From Alphaproteobacteria bacterium (GTDB lineage: Bacteria; Pseudomonadota; Alphaproteobacteria; UBA8366; GCA-2717185): a stretch of 32,979 nt of DNA. The stretch's first letter is position 1. Every line of letters starts with the position of its first letter. Shown piece by piece: positions 1-7,580 of the stretch. The notes beneath the pieces are model-generated. The model was given only the letters and a program-made list of their open reading frames with translations. It was not told where the DNA came from and ran no database searches. The DNA is taken from contig JAJFJB010000298.1 of the NCBI GenBank assembly GCA_021774435.1, forward strand, positions 1 to 32,979, read 5' to 3'. A program made the translations under genes and the position numbers.

Positions 1-393
1 CTGAAACTTTGCCGCGAGATACATCAGGATCGCGCCGGATTCGAAAACACGTGTCGGCTCTTCCGTACTGTGATCCATCAGGGCTGGAATCTTGGAGTTT
101 GGGTTCGCCGCAACGAAGCCGCTGCCGAACTGATCGCCATCGCCGATTCTGATCAGCCAAGCGTCATACTCCGCGCCGGCGAAGCCGAGCGCCAGCAACT
201 CTTCCAGCATGATGGTGACCTTCACGCCATTCGGCGTCGCGAGCGAATACAGCTGCAAGGTATGCTCGCCCACCGGCAGCGCCTTTTCGTGCTGGGCGCC
301 GGCGGTCGGGCGGTTGATGTTCGCAAACGCGCCACCATTCTCGTTTTCCCATTTCCAGACCTTCGGCGGCGTGTATGTGTTTGCATCCGGCAT
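1..393 (-). CDS. yghU: YghU-type glutathione S-transferase, N-terminal part (runs off window)
   Basis: An open frame starts at the ATG complementary to 391-393 and runs without a stop through base 1, giving 131 residues of a longer protein. It matches what I remember of E. coli YghU: an N-terminal extension with TYTPPKVWKWENENGGAFAN, then NRPTAGAQHEKALPVGEH, then the thioredoxin-fold start LQLYSLATPNGVKVTIMLEE and AEYDAWLIRIGDGDQFGSGF. NPNSKIPAL carries the cis-proline, and VFESGAILMYLA the glutathione-binding ES pair. Family members are cytosolic disulfide-bond reductases that bind two glutathiones. The C-terminal all-helical domain lies outside the window. No partner gene is visible next to it; the next gene on this strand ends 400 bases upstream. 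Confidence in the family is high; the physiological substrate is unknown. Confidence 0.9.
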   Translation of the reverse strand, partial: MPDANTYTPPKVWKWENENGGAFANINRPTAGAQHEKALPVGEHTLQLYSLATPNGVKVTIMLEELLALGFAGAEYDAWLIRIGDGDQFGSGFVAANPNSKIPALMDHSTEEPTRVFESGAILMYLAAKFQ

Positions 394-799
394 TGACTGA
401 GTTCCCTTTCCATGACCACGCAGGCCACGTTCTTTACGGTTTCGTTTGCTACGATGTTTGCATAGACGTCTGAAGTTCAACAGCCCTCCGCAAACTAATT
501 CGTAATTGACCGCAAAACTACAGACCGCCGGCGAGCATCGCTACCGGATAGTCACCCCTCGCGCGGACAGGCTGCCGACGCCCAAGAACATCTAACGATG
601 CAATGCTCTGCTGAACGATCCGACCAGGCTCTTCGAACAGGCTTTCGGATGATTGATCGCACAAAAAACACATTCGACATGCACTTCAAATTCTGAACCG
701 TCCTTTTCCCAATTGAGACAAAACGCTGAGCATTCCGTATGTTTGCCAATGCTGTGTCAGCGTAAATTCGAATGCTAGGCCAACACCTAAACTTTCCGT
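394..799. other. Intergenic region, no gene recognised
   Basis: About 400 bases between the start of the glutathione transferase gene and the end of the UbiD gene. Frames on both strands are short and show no family resemblance. The promoter of the leftward yghU-like gene should lie at its left end, but I see no convincing hexamer pair. I see no clear hairpin, RNA gene or repeat. Confidence 0.5.
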
Positions 800-2464
800 C
801 TAGCTGCTATCTTCATCGACAAAATCGTTGCCCAAGACATCGCGAATTTGCACCTGCGGGTCCTCTAGTTTTTGGCGGAGTTGCGCCGTCCGCTCGCCAT
901 TGACCAGATAGTCGCCATCCGTCGCCCGCTTGGCCATGGCATCCCATTTGTCGTTCCAGTCCCCCAGCGAATAGCCGTGCCATGGCGACTCCGGCGTCAA
1001 GGGCGGCAGGTCGAGTTCTTCCCAGAGTTCCTTGGCGCGCTCCATGAATTCCCGCTTCGGCAACGCCACCGGCGGCAGGTCGTATTTCAAAGTCGCATCG
1101 ATCAGCATCGTGGACTCGTCGTCGGCATTCTTCAGGATCGGACCGTGTCCCCGGGATCGGTAATCGGTTATCTGAATGTCAGTCGCCGGATTGGCGCGAT
1201 AGCACATCGCCCACAGAATCGCGTCCGCATTGTCAGGGTCGATATCGTCGTTAATGGCGATGCAATATTTCCCGACAGCAGGCTGGTAGGCGGAGATCCC
1301 CGTCAGGGCGCGCCAAATTTCGGTCTTAGGCGTCCGGCGATCCACGGTCACGCTAACGAAACGACGCAGATTGGTCAGCGGCTCGTGCAGGGAGACTTTC
1401 TGGACGCCACGAATGCCGAGGGTATCACGCAAATGAGAAAGAAACATCGGCTCATAGGCGACCCGCTTGATGACACTGGATTCACTGGGCGTGACCTGAC
1501 TGATGATCGAACTGACGACCGGTTTGCGCTGTTGCGTGATTGCCGTGACATCCATGGTGAAATTGTATTCTTCCACGGCCACGTAGCCGTGCGACTCGCC
1601 GAACGGTCCTTCCGGTTCGAGATATTCCGGATCGATATAGCCTTCGACGACAACCTGCGCCTCGGCCGGGACATAGAGATCGACGGTCTTTGCCTTCACG
1701 ATATTGATCGGCCCCCCGGCGAGGCCACCCGCCACAGTCAGTTCGTCGACACCGAGCTTCACCTTTTGCGGACCGGTATATTCCACCACCGGCGGACAGC
1801 CGAGAATAATACAGACCGGCATCTTTTCGCCGCGCGCCTGATAGCCTTTCCAGTGAAAATAGCCACCGGCGGAACTCGACATCTGCATCATCACCGCCAA
1901 ACGGTCGGGCGCCTTCAGGTTGCCGCGATAGACGCCCATATTCTGGACATTGCTGTCGATATCCTTGGTGATCCAGGTCGCCGCGGTGAAATAGGGGCCG
2001 GTATCGTAACCCGGCGTCGAAATCGGGATTGGCAAGGCGTCCAGCCCCCGGCCCGGGCCCTGCACGTCCGGCCCCGTCATCACAATGTCCTGGCAGGGCG
2101 CGCTTTGAACAATCATCGTTTCAACCGGCTGGCTCAAGGCGCGTTCCCAAAGCGGCCCGATATCGTCGAGCGACGACGCGCCCATCCCGATCCGATAGAT
2201 TTCGGGATTGGCCGCGAGCCCGCCAATCAGAACCGGCATATCGTATGTGCGGCCCTTACTGTCCGTAATGTTGGTAAACAAAAACGCCTTACGCTCCGCT
2301 TCCGGAATGCCGCCACGGAACTGCCAGCGGACCAGCGGATGCATTTCCGTGTCCTTGTTGACCGGCTTGTCGATCCGATACAGCAGACCAGCTTGATCCA
2401 GCGCCTCAATGTGCTCCCAGAGATCCTTGTAAACCCTGCCGGAACCGTTTTCCTCTTGCTCCAT
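800..2464 (-). CDS. UbiD family decarboxylase (prFMN-dependent)
   Basis: This 554-residue protein is full length for the UbiD family, which reversibly decarboxylates aromatic or alpha,beta-unsaturated acids using prenylated FMN. Family landmarks are visible. NMGVYRG (about 175-181) supplies the metal-binding Asn and catalytic Arg180. EPEGPFGE (283-290) supplies the two acidic residues equivalent to Fdc1 Glu277 and Glu282, here Glu285 and Glu290. The prFMN-binding core GGYFHWKGYQARGEKMPVCI is intact. The ATG at 2464 is preceded by a GAGG. The gene diverges from a PhyH-type dioxygenase 127 bases away, so the two may share control. No UbiX-type prenyltransferase is in the window, so the cofactor must be made elsewhere. 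The N-terminus and length look more like the aromatic-acid UbiD branch than ubiquinone-pathway UbiD, but the substrate cannot be assigned. Confidence 0.9.
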   Translation of the reverse strand: MEQEENGSGRVYKDLWEHIEALDQAGLLYRIDKPVNKDTEMHPLVRWQFRGGIPEAERKAFLFTNITDSKGRTYDMPVLIGGLAANPEIYRIGMGASSLDDIGPLWERALSQPVETMIVQSAPCQDIVMTGPDVQGPGRGLDALPIPISTPGYDTGPYFTAATWITKDIDSNVQNMGVYRGNLKAPDRLAVMMQMSSSAGGYFHWKGYQARGEKMPVCIILGCPPVVEYTGPQKVKLGVDELTVAGGLAGGPINIVKAKTVDLYVPAEAQVVVEGYIDPEYLEPEGPFGESHGYVAVEEYNFTMDVTAITQQRKPVVSSIISQVTPSESSVIKRVAYEPMFLSHLRDTLGIRGVQKVSLHEPLTNLRRFVSVTVDRRTPKTEIWRALTGISAYQPAVGKYCIAINDDIDPDNADAILWAMCYRANPATDIQITDYRSRGHGPILKNADDESTMLIDATLKYDLPPVALPKREFMERAKELWEELDLPPLTPESPWHGYSLGDWNDKWDAMAKRATDGDYLVNGERTAQLRQKLEDPQVQIRDVLGNDFVDEDSS

Positions 2465-2468
2465 ATCG

Positions 2469-2498
2469 CTTAACCTCGCGCAGCTTCCTGGCGTTAAG
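2469..2498. promoter_or_regulatory. Candidate operator: inverted repeat in the UbiD/PhyH divergent promoter region
   Basis: CTTAAC at 2469-2474 is the exact inverse of GTTAAG at 2493-2498, with an 18-base spacer. The pair lies a few bases upstream of the UbiD start codon and about 95 bases upstream of the PhyH gene. A regulator dimer could bind it, but six-base arms this far apart also occur by chance. Confidence 0.25.
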
Positions 2499-2591
2499 TA
2501 TCGGCTGCCAATATGGATTTGCCAAATGCCGGGCGGATTGAGATGCTGAGATGGACGAGGTGATTATTAGCTTGAGAAGAAGACAGATCGA

Positions 2592-3437
2592 ATGAAGTCA
2601 CTTAGCAAGGCACAAGTCGCCCAATTCAAGCATGATGGGTTTCTATCGCCTTTCCCGCTCCTGAGCGATGCAGAGCGGCAGGACTGCCTGAATGGGCTTG
2701 CCCGGCTTGAAGCCTGGCTTGGCGCACCAGTCAACGCCACCAAAGAACTGAAGTGGCGCACCATGCCCTATATCACGATGCCCTGGGCGCTTCGTCTGGC
2801 CACGGATCCGCGCATACTCGACAAGGTCGAGGATCTGCTCGGGCCGGACCTCTTCCTCTATACCGGAACCTTTTTCATCAAAGAAGCGCATACCGAGACC
2901 TGGGCCGATTGGCACCAGGATTCGACCTACCACGGCTACGAACCGATGGAACAGGTCGCGGCCTGGATCGCACTCAGCGATGCCGGGGAAGATGCCGGTT
3001 GCATGGAGGTCATGCCTTGGCAAGGCTGTCCTCGCCTCATGCACCACGAGGCTCATGTCGTCGAAAACAGTGTCAATCGCGCGGGACAGCGGATTACCGA
3101 ATTTTTAGACGGCGACAAGACCGTCGCGATGCCGCTCAGGGCCGGCGAGTTTTCCTTTCACCACGGCCTTTGCCCGCACCGCTCCGGACCAAACACCACT
3201 GGACACCGGCGCATCGGGCTCGCCTTCAACTACATACCAGCCTCGGCGAAACCAACCGGCAGTTTTCCGATGCGTATGATGCTGGTGCGTGGCGAGGACC
3301 GCTGGAAGCATTTCGGTGCGATTGAACGGCCAACAGAGGAACTCGGCGCAGCAGAGATCGAGCAACACGAACAGGCCGTAACCCTGTACCGCGAAACCTA
3401 TCGAGAACAGGAACCACGGCATGGCGACCGGTTCTGA
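2592..3437 (+). CDS. Phytanoyl-CoA dioxygenase (PhyH) family protein, copy 1
   Basis: A 281-residue Fe(II)/2-oxoglutarate-dependent oxygenase of the PhyH superfamily, typical length. The HxD iron motif is in WHQDSTYHG (His108, Asp110). The distal histidine is His196 in HHGLCPHRSGPN, and the 2-oxoglutarate-binding Arg is in GHRRIG (about 206-207). Members hydroxylate acyl-CoAs, small acids, amino acids or natural products, so the substrate is open. The N-terminal FKHDGFLSPFPLLS is the usual PhyH start. No strong Shine-Dalgarno sequence is seen, only a purine-rich GAGAAGAAG about 9 bases upstream. The gene is divergent from the UbiD decarboxylase, which may indicate a shared substrate class. 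It is one of four PhyH proteins in the window, all quite different in sequence and so not recent duplicates. Confidence 0.88.
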   Translation: MKSLSKAQVAQFKHDGFLSPFPLLSDAERQDCLNGLARLEAWLGAPVNATKELKWRTMPYITMPWALRLATDPRILDKVEDLLGPDLFLYTGTFFIKEAHTETWADWHQDSTYHGYEPMEQVAAWIALSDAGEDAGCMEVMPWQGCPRLMHHEAHVVENSVNRAGQRITEFLDGDKTVAMPLRAGEFSFHHGLCPHRSGPNTTGHRRIGLAFNYIPASAKPTGSFPMRMMLVRGEDRWKHFGAIERPTEELGAAEIEQHEQAVTLYRETYREQEPRHGDRF

Positions 3438-3562
3438 AAGTCATCTACCTGAGGAACAGGCCTCGTGATGAGACTTAATTGGGCAGTCTGAGACCGCTTC
3501 TTTGCCGCGTCGGAAATTCTTACACTTTTGTACCGGATCACAATGTCCGAGAAAAATGTATC

Positions 3563-3596
3563 GTAACTTGTTGTAACATAGTCATTTTTTTGTAAC
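3563..3596 (+). promoter_or_regulatory. Phased GTAAC repeats, candidate upstream activator site
   Basis: GTAAC occurs at 3563-3567, 3573-3577 and 3592-3596, with start-to-start spacing of 10 and 19 bases, close to one and two helical turns. The block is AT-rich. It lies roughly 140-175 bases upstream of the transcription start predicted from the sigma-54 promoter at 3712-3727, which is where enhancer-binding activators of sigma-54 usually sit. The link is inferred from position and phasing only. Confidence 0.4.
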
Positions 3597-3711
3597 AGAC
3601 TTCTGCATATTCAGCCAAATCGTCGACAACAGTGTCGGATAACTTTACACCATGGCCGGCCTCAAAGACGTAAACGCGGGTAACCCACTGATAATGCGCA
3701 TTAGTTTTTTG

Positions 3712-3727
3712 TGGCCCGCTAATTGCT
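3712..3727 (+). promoter_or_regulatory. Sigma-54 (RpoN) promoter upstream of PEP-CTERM gene
   Basis: TGGCCCGCTAATTGCT matches the sigma-54 consensus TGGCACG-N4-TTGCW at all defined positions but one (C for A at the fifth base). The invariant GG (3713-3714) and GC (3725-3726) are correctly spaced. A start of transcription near 3738 would leave a leader of about 58 bases before the ATG at 3796. In bacteria with exosortase systems, PEP-CTERM genes are often driven by RpoN with the PrsK/PrsR two-component system, so finding this promoter here fits. The rest of the 358-base gap 3438-3795 is AT-rich and holds no gene I recognise. Confidence 0.72.
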
Positions 3728-3795
3728 AATAAACTTGGTTAAAAAGCAATAAACGGCCAGTAAATTCTGGCGCGTACTGGGGAAAGGGATGGGTA

Positions 3796-4617
3796 ATGAA
3801 TAAATTTGCGTTTGTAACGGCATCGGTCCTGGCGTTTGGGCTCGTCGCGAGTGGATCAGCAAATGCGGTTACGTTCGTAAACGCGACGCCTTATCAATGC
3901 TTTGATGCCAGCAAGTCGAGCGGCACCACAAACCTTGGCAGCGTCGCCGATAGTTCGGTTGGAGATTCCGCACATCAACTCGGCTCTTTCTCCCGCACCT
4001 GCAGCAATCAAAGCCCGTTTGCAAGCGTTCCCGGTAGTCCCGGTGTGACGTGGTTTTTCGTGGAAGACTTCGAAGACGGCGCATTGAACACGCCAGGAAT
4101 TGTTGCGAGCAGCGGTTCGGTGATTCCCCCAGGTTTTCCAGGTTTCATTGACTCTGTCGACGCCGATGACGGTGTCGTAGACGGCTCCGGAAATGGCGGA
4201 CATACTTGGTTTATAAATAGTGGCGCGGTCGGACTGACATTCAGTTTCGACGAAACAAATCCAGCATTGAATGGACTTTTTCCGACGCACGCTGGCCTTG
4301 TCTGGACAGATGGTAACGATGTCGAGGTGCTGTTTGAAGCCTTCGATCCGTTGGGCAATTCACTAGGGTCCGTTACGAGCAGTGGTTTCGCTGATGGGAA
4401 TAGTTTCAATGGGAACACCGCTGAAGATCGTTTCTTTGGCGTTATCGATGCCGGTGGTATCGGCAGCATAGCGATTAAGGCGCTTGGTGGCGGCAATGGC
4501 CTCGAAGTCGATCACGTGCAGTTCGGTAGGTTGGTAAACGTTCCGGAACCCGGCACCTTGGCATTGATCGGCGTTGGGCTTCTTGGTCTGGGCGCGCTCC
4601 GTCGTCGCCGCACCTAA
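3796..4617 (+). CDS. PEP-CTERM sorting domain protein, secreted
   Basis: A 273-residue exported protein. Residues 1-24 are a signal peptide ending in SGSANA. The mature part is rich in Gly, Ser, Asn and Asp and low in Lys, as in many PEP-CTERM proteins. It contains the segment FFVEDFEDGALNTPG, and later HAGLVWTDG and GLEVDHVQFG, a combination I associate with a recurrent PEP-CTERM ectodomain of unknown role. The C-terminus is a complete sorting signal: VPEPGTLAL, a hydrophobic Gly/Leu helix, then RRRRT. Such proteins are cut and anchored or released by an exosortase and often occur with exopolysaccharide or biofilm matrix. Two cysteines near the N-terminus (in PYQCFD and RTCSN) could form a disulfide. 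The gene stands alone behind a sigma-54 promoter. No exosortase is in the window. Confidence 0.9.
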   Translation: MNKFAFVTASVLAFGLVASGSANAVTFVNATPYQCFDASKSSGTTNLGSVADSSVGDSAHQLGSFSRTCSNQSPFASVPGSPGVTWFFVEDFEDGALNTPGIVASSGSVIPPGFPGFIDSVDADDGVVDGSGNGGHTWFINSGAVGLTFSFDETNPALNGLFPTHAGLVWTDGNDVEVLFEAFDPLGNSLGSVTSSGFADGNSFNGNTAEDRFFGVIDAGGIGSIAIKALGGGNGLEVDHVQFGRLVNVPEPGTLALIGVGLLGLGALRRRRT

Positions 4618-4738
4618 ATAACACCGCAGCGTGTAAAAGTTGGATAGGCTCTTAATTGGGTACGCATTGAATACACGCACCTCCTAAAACGGTTCGCCAA
4701 TCGCGTGCGCAGCGCTAAAGGATCACGACGCGGCGCCG

Positions 4739-5632
4739 TTAAGCAGGCAACTCTCGCCGTCCGGTTTCGCAATAGCCTTCAAGCCATTCGGTGCGCCGAC
4801 CGTTCTCGGAACACAGTACGGGGAAATAACTCTCGTCGAGGGTCGGGTCTCCTGTCCGCTGGTAGCGCCGATAGATATAGCCGCCCGGCGCATCCGAAAA
4901 TGTCACCGACTCCGGGAGCAGATGCAGGCCGATGGAGCGGCGAATGGTCTTTTGTGACTGGTTGGGCCCGGAGCCGTGCCAGGCCTCCCCGGCATGAAAC
5001 ACGCAGGATCCAGCAGGCACTTCGATTTGCACGACCTCCGGATCGGTGAAACCGGCGGCTTCAGCGGAATGCAACATCAACGCGCGATAATCATCCGGCG
5101 CATGAAAATCTGTCGGCAACGGCGTCAGTGGCCAGCGGTGAGACCCGCGGGCGTATTCGAGTGTCCCGGCATCGCAATGTGTATCGTCCAAAGTGAACCA
5201 GCAAGTGAGTGTTTTTTGCGGTCGCAGGAAGTCCATGAAAGACGTGTCCTGATGAAAGGTCACCGCCTTGCTCTGCGGTGTTTTCCACCAGATCGTGTCC
5301 TGACCGAGCTTGACGCCGGACCAACCTGTTAACTGCATTGCCGCGCGGGCCACATCTTTTGACAGCGCGAGCCGCGCAATCGCTAGGTCGGACTTCCAAG
5401 CATTGCCCATATGCCGCGTCACATCCGGCAGGCTTACCCCTTCGCGCCAATGCCACTCATCGGGATAGACCCCGGTATCGAAATCGCCGGCAAAGATGCG
5501 CGGAAAGCTGGCCCGCAAAGCCGAAACCTGTGTTGCGTCGAGGCAGTTTTCGATGACAAGGAAGCCGTCCCGCTCAAAGCGCGCGACCATTTCGTCGGTA
5601 ATCGTTTCAAGACGCGGTAGCTGAAGCGGCAT
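4739..5632 (-). CDS. Phytanoyl-CoA dioxygenase (PhyH) family protein, copy 2
   Basis: A 297-residue Fe(II)/2-oxoglutarate oxygenase from the ATG at 5632. A TTG eight codons upstream (5656) is also in frame, but the ATG has GGGA nine bases before it and gives the usual short PhyH N-terminus. Iron ligands are His127 and Asp129 (FHQDTSFMDF) and His219 (EAWHGSGPN). The 2-oxoglutarate Arg is in IRRSIG (231-232). WWKTPQSKAV and HCDAGTLEYARGSH are typical of PhyH enzymes acting on small molecules. The gene is divergent from the alpha/beta hydrolase at 5792, with about 160 bases between the start codons. It converges on the PEP-CTERM gene, and no terminator is evident between them. The substrate is not deducible. 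Confidence 0.87.
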   Translation of the reverse strand: MPLQLPRLETITDEMVARFERDGFLVIENCLDATQVSALRASFPRIFAGDFDTGVYPDEWHWREGVSLPDVTRHMGNAWKSDLAIARLALSKDVARAAMQLTGWSGVKLGQDTIWWKTPQSKAVTFHQDTSFMDFLRPQKTLTCWFTLDDTHCDAGTLEYARGSHRWPLTPLPTDFHAPDDYRALMLHSAEAAGFTDPEVVQIEVPAGSCVFHAGEAWHGSGPNQSQKTIRRSIGLHLLPESVTFSDAPGGYIYRRYQRTGDPTLDESYFPVLCSENGRRTEWLEGYCETGRRELPA

Positions 5633-5791
5633 GTCGAATATCCCAATGCCAAGCAAAGGCTACAACAATTATGCGTTCAATCGGTCCTGATGCAATGGAT
5701 TAAATACACCAGCCAGGAAAGGCCTCACCTTGATGCGCTTGGTTCGCGCGGCTTACCATGAGGAAGAGCCAAGCCAGTACCTGGAGCAAAA

Positions 5792-6637
5792 ATGACCAAA
5801 TACACGGATAAGATTCTAAAGGTTCTCGCGGCGGGCAGGTTTCTCAACATCCGTTATCGGGAATGGGGTGCGGTGGACAATCCCAAAGTAGGGGTCTGCG
5901 TGCATGGGCTCAGCCGGAATCGTCTCGATTTCGACGACCTAGCGGAAGCTTTGTCGGCCGACTGGCGGGTTTTTGCAGTCGATATGCCAGGACGCGGTGG
6001 CAGCGATTGGATTGACGATAAATCCGCCTATGGCTATCCCCTTTACGAAACGGTATGCGCCGCGATGCTGGCACGCACCGACGCGGACGAGGTCGCCTGG
6101 GTCGGCACTTCGATGGGTGGCAATCTCGGAATGCGGCTCGCAAGCCGGCCCAATACACCGATCACGAAGCTGGTCCTGAACGATATCGGCCCCTTCATCC
6201 CCGCCGAGGGCCGCCGCGACAATCAAGCAAACTTCGGCAAGGACCCACGCTTCGCCAGCGAGATAGAGGGCATCGCCCATGTCCGCGAGACCCGCGGCGC
6301 CTTCGGTCCTTTCACCGACGAAGAATGGGGAAAGTTTGGCCGCGACTCTTTGCGAGAACTGCCTGATGGCCAATGGACGTTGCAGTACGACCCAGGCCTG
6401 TCACAGCCCGCCGGCGCAATCGCTGACTCCGACAATTGGGACCTGTGGCCAGGCATATCCTGTCCCGTCCTGACCGTGTGGGGACTGGAGTCGAAGCTGC
6501 TTCGCGCCGACACCATCGAACGGATGGCAAGCACGGGACCTAAGTCCGAAATTTTCAAAGTCCCTGGTGTGGGCCATTGCCCTGGCCTAACAACGCCGGA
6601 ACAGATCGACGTTATAGGGACATTCCTGGCCAAGTAA
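5792..6637 (+). CDS. Alpha/beta hydrolase
   Basis: A 281-residue alpha/beta-hydrolase-fold enzyme, probably cytosolic since no signal peptide is present. The oxyanion-hole motif is VHGLSRN (about 37-43). The nucleophile elbow is GTSMGG with Ser107, and the C-terminal His is in GVGHCPGL. The DMPGRGGSD segment is the usual strand-4 loop. The acid residue is less obvious: the expected position reads WGLESKLL, with Glu or Ser where many relatives have Asp. GGAG stands about 8 bases before the ATG. It is the first gene of a plus-strand run with another hydrolase, a flavin oxidoreductase and an SDR. The reaction is probably ester, lactone or C-C bond hydrolysis, but the substrate is unknown. Confidence 0.87.
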   Translation: MTKYTDKILKVLAAGRFLNIRYREWGAVDNPKVGVCVHGLSRNRLDFDDLAEALSADWRVFAVDMPGRGGSDWIDDKSAYGYPLYETVCAAMLARTDADEVAWVGTSMGGNLGMRLASRPNTPITKLVLNDIGPFIPAEGRRDNQANFGKDPRFASEIEGIAHVRETRGAFGPFTDEEWGKFGRDSLRELPDGQWTLQYDPGLSQPAGAIADSDNWDLWPGISCPVLTVWGLESKLLRADTIERMASTGPKSEIFKVPGVGHCPGLTTPEQIDVIGTFLAK

Positions 6638-6787
6638 GGGCGCTTTATCGGCAGGAACTGCGGTGCGCTAGCTCTTTCAACATTTGTTCAACCTGTTCCC
6701 AGTAATGGCGCCATCTTCTTCTTTCTGCGATCGCATGCCACAATATCGAGTGTGCTTGCGTAAATGCGACGAGACGAAAAAGGCCGA

Positions 6788-7576
6788 ATGCAGATGGAAC
6801 AAGTCGAAGTATCAGGAATTACACTCGATATCGATGTGCTCGGTAAGGGACCTCCCCTGCTCTACCTGCGTCCAGAACATTATGCGCACTTGCACAAGCC
6901 CTTTGTGACGCAGTTGGCGGAGCGGTGGACAGTTCATATGCCCCGCCATCCAGGTTTTGACGGACGCCCTCCACCGCGAGATTTTCGGAGGGTCGACGAT
7001 CTTGCTTATCTCTATCTCGATCTGCTCGATCAATTCAATCTGAACGGTGTCACGATAGTCGGCAGTTCGTTCGGCGGATGGGTTGCACTTGAGATGGCGG
7101 TACGCAATTGCACCCGACTGAAAGCCTTGGGGTTGATCGCCCCGCTTGGCGTCAAATTCGGCGGACGCGGTGACCGCGCCTTTGCAGATCTCTCCGCACT
7201 GCCCGAAGAAGAGGCCGCGTGCTGCCTATTTGCGGGAACGCCGGTCGATTTTAGTACCTTCGACAGTGAGCAAATGACCATGGTTGCGCGGGACCGCCAG
7301 TACCTCGCGTACTATGCGTGGAAACCCTATTTGCACAATCCCGTATTGCCGCGCTGGTTGCATCGCATTGAACTCCCAACACACTTAATTTGGGGCGAAA
7401 GCGACGGCTTCGTCGCGCCTGAACACGGCAAACAACTCGCCGAACGTCTACCGCAAGCGCGACTGAATATTCTTCCGCAGGCAGGACATTACCCGCAGAT
7501 TGAATGCCTGAATGAAACCATAGCCGCACTTTGCGCGGGACCGTGCGCAATCGATGCCGCGAACGCAGGAGCATAG
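6788..7576 (+). CDS. Alpha/beta hydrolase, paired with flavin oxidoreductase
   Basis: An alpha/beta hydrolase of 262 residues from the ATG at 6788. An upstream in-frame ATG at 6764 lacks a ribosome site, whereas 6788 has AAGG four bases before it. The nucleophile elbow is GSSFGG, the acid is Asp in IWGESDGFV, and the base is His in QAGHYPQ. LGKGPPLLYLRPEHYAHL shows an atypical oxyanion loop: the common HG is replaced by a Pro/Glu/His stretch. Only 4 bases separate its stop from the start of the luciferase-like oxidoreductase, so the pair is almost surely co-transcribed and probably translationally coupled. I infer that it hydrolyses the product of that oxygenase, or the reverse, but no substrate can be named. 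Confidence 0.86.
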   Translation: MQMEQVEVSGITLDIDVLGKGPPLLYLRPEHYAHLHKPFVTQLAERWTVHMPRHPGFDGRPPPRDFRRVDDLAYLYLDLLDQFNLNGVTIVGSSFGGWVALEMAVRNCTRLKALGLIAPLGVKFGGRGDRAFADLSALPEEEAACCLFAGTPVDFSTFDSEQMTMVARDRQYLAYYAWKPYLHNPVLPRWLHRIELPTHLIWGESDGFVAPEHGKQLAERLPQARLNILPQAGHYPQIECLNETIAALCAGPCAIDAANAGA

Positions 7577-7580
7577 GGCA

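Noticed and set aside
872-2473. Long open frame on the plus strand opposite the UbiD gene
   Set aside because: It is rich in Arg and His with no domain signal, the typical antisense shadow of a GC-rich gene whose minus-strand product has all UbiD motifs.
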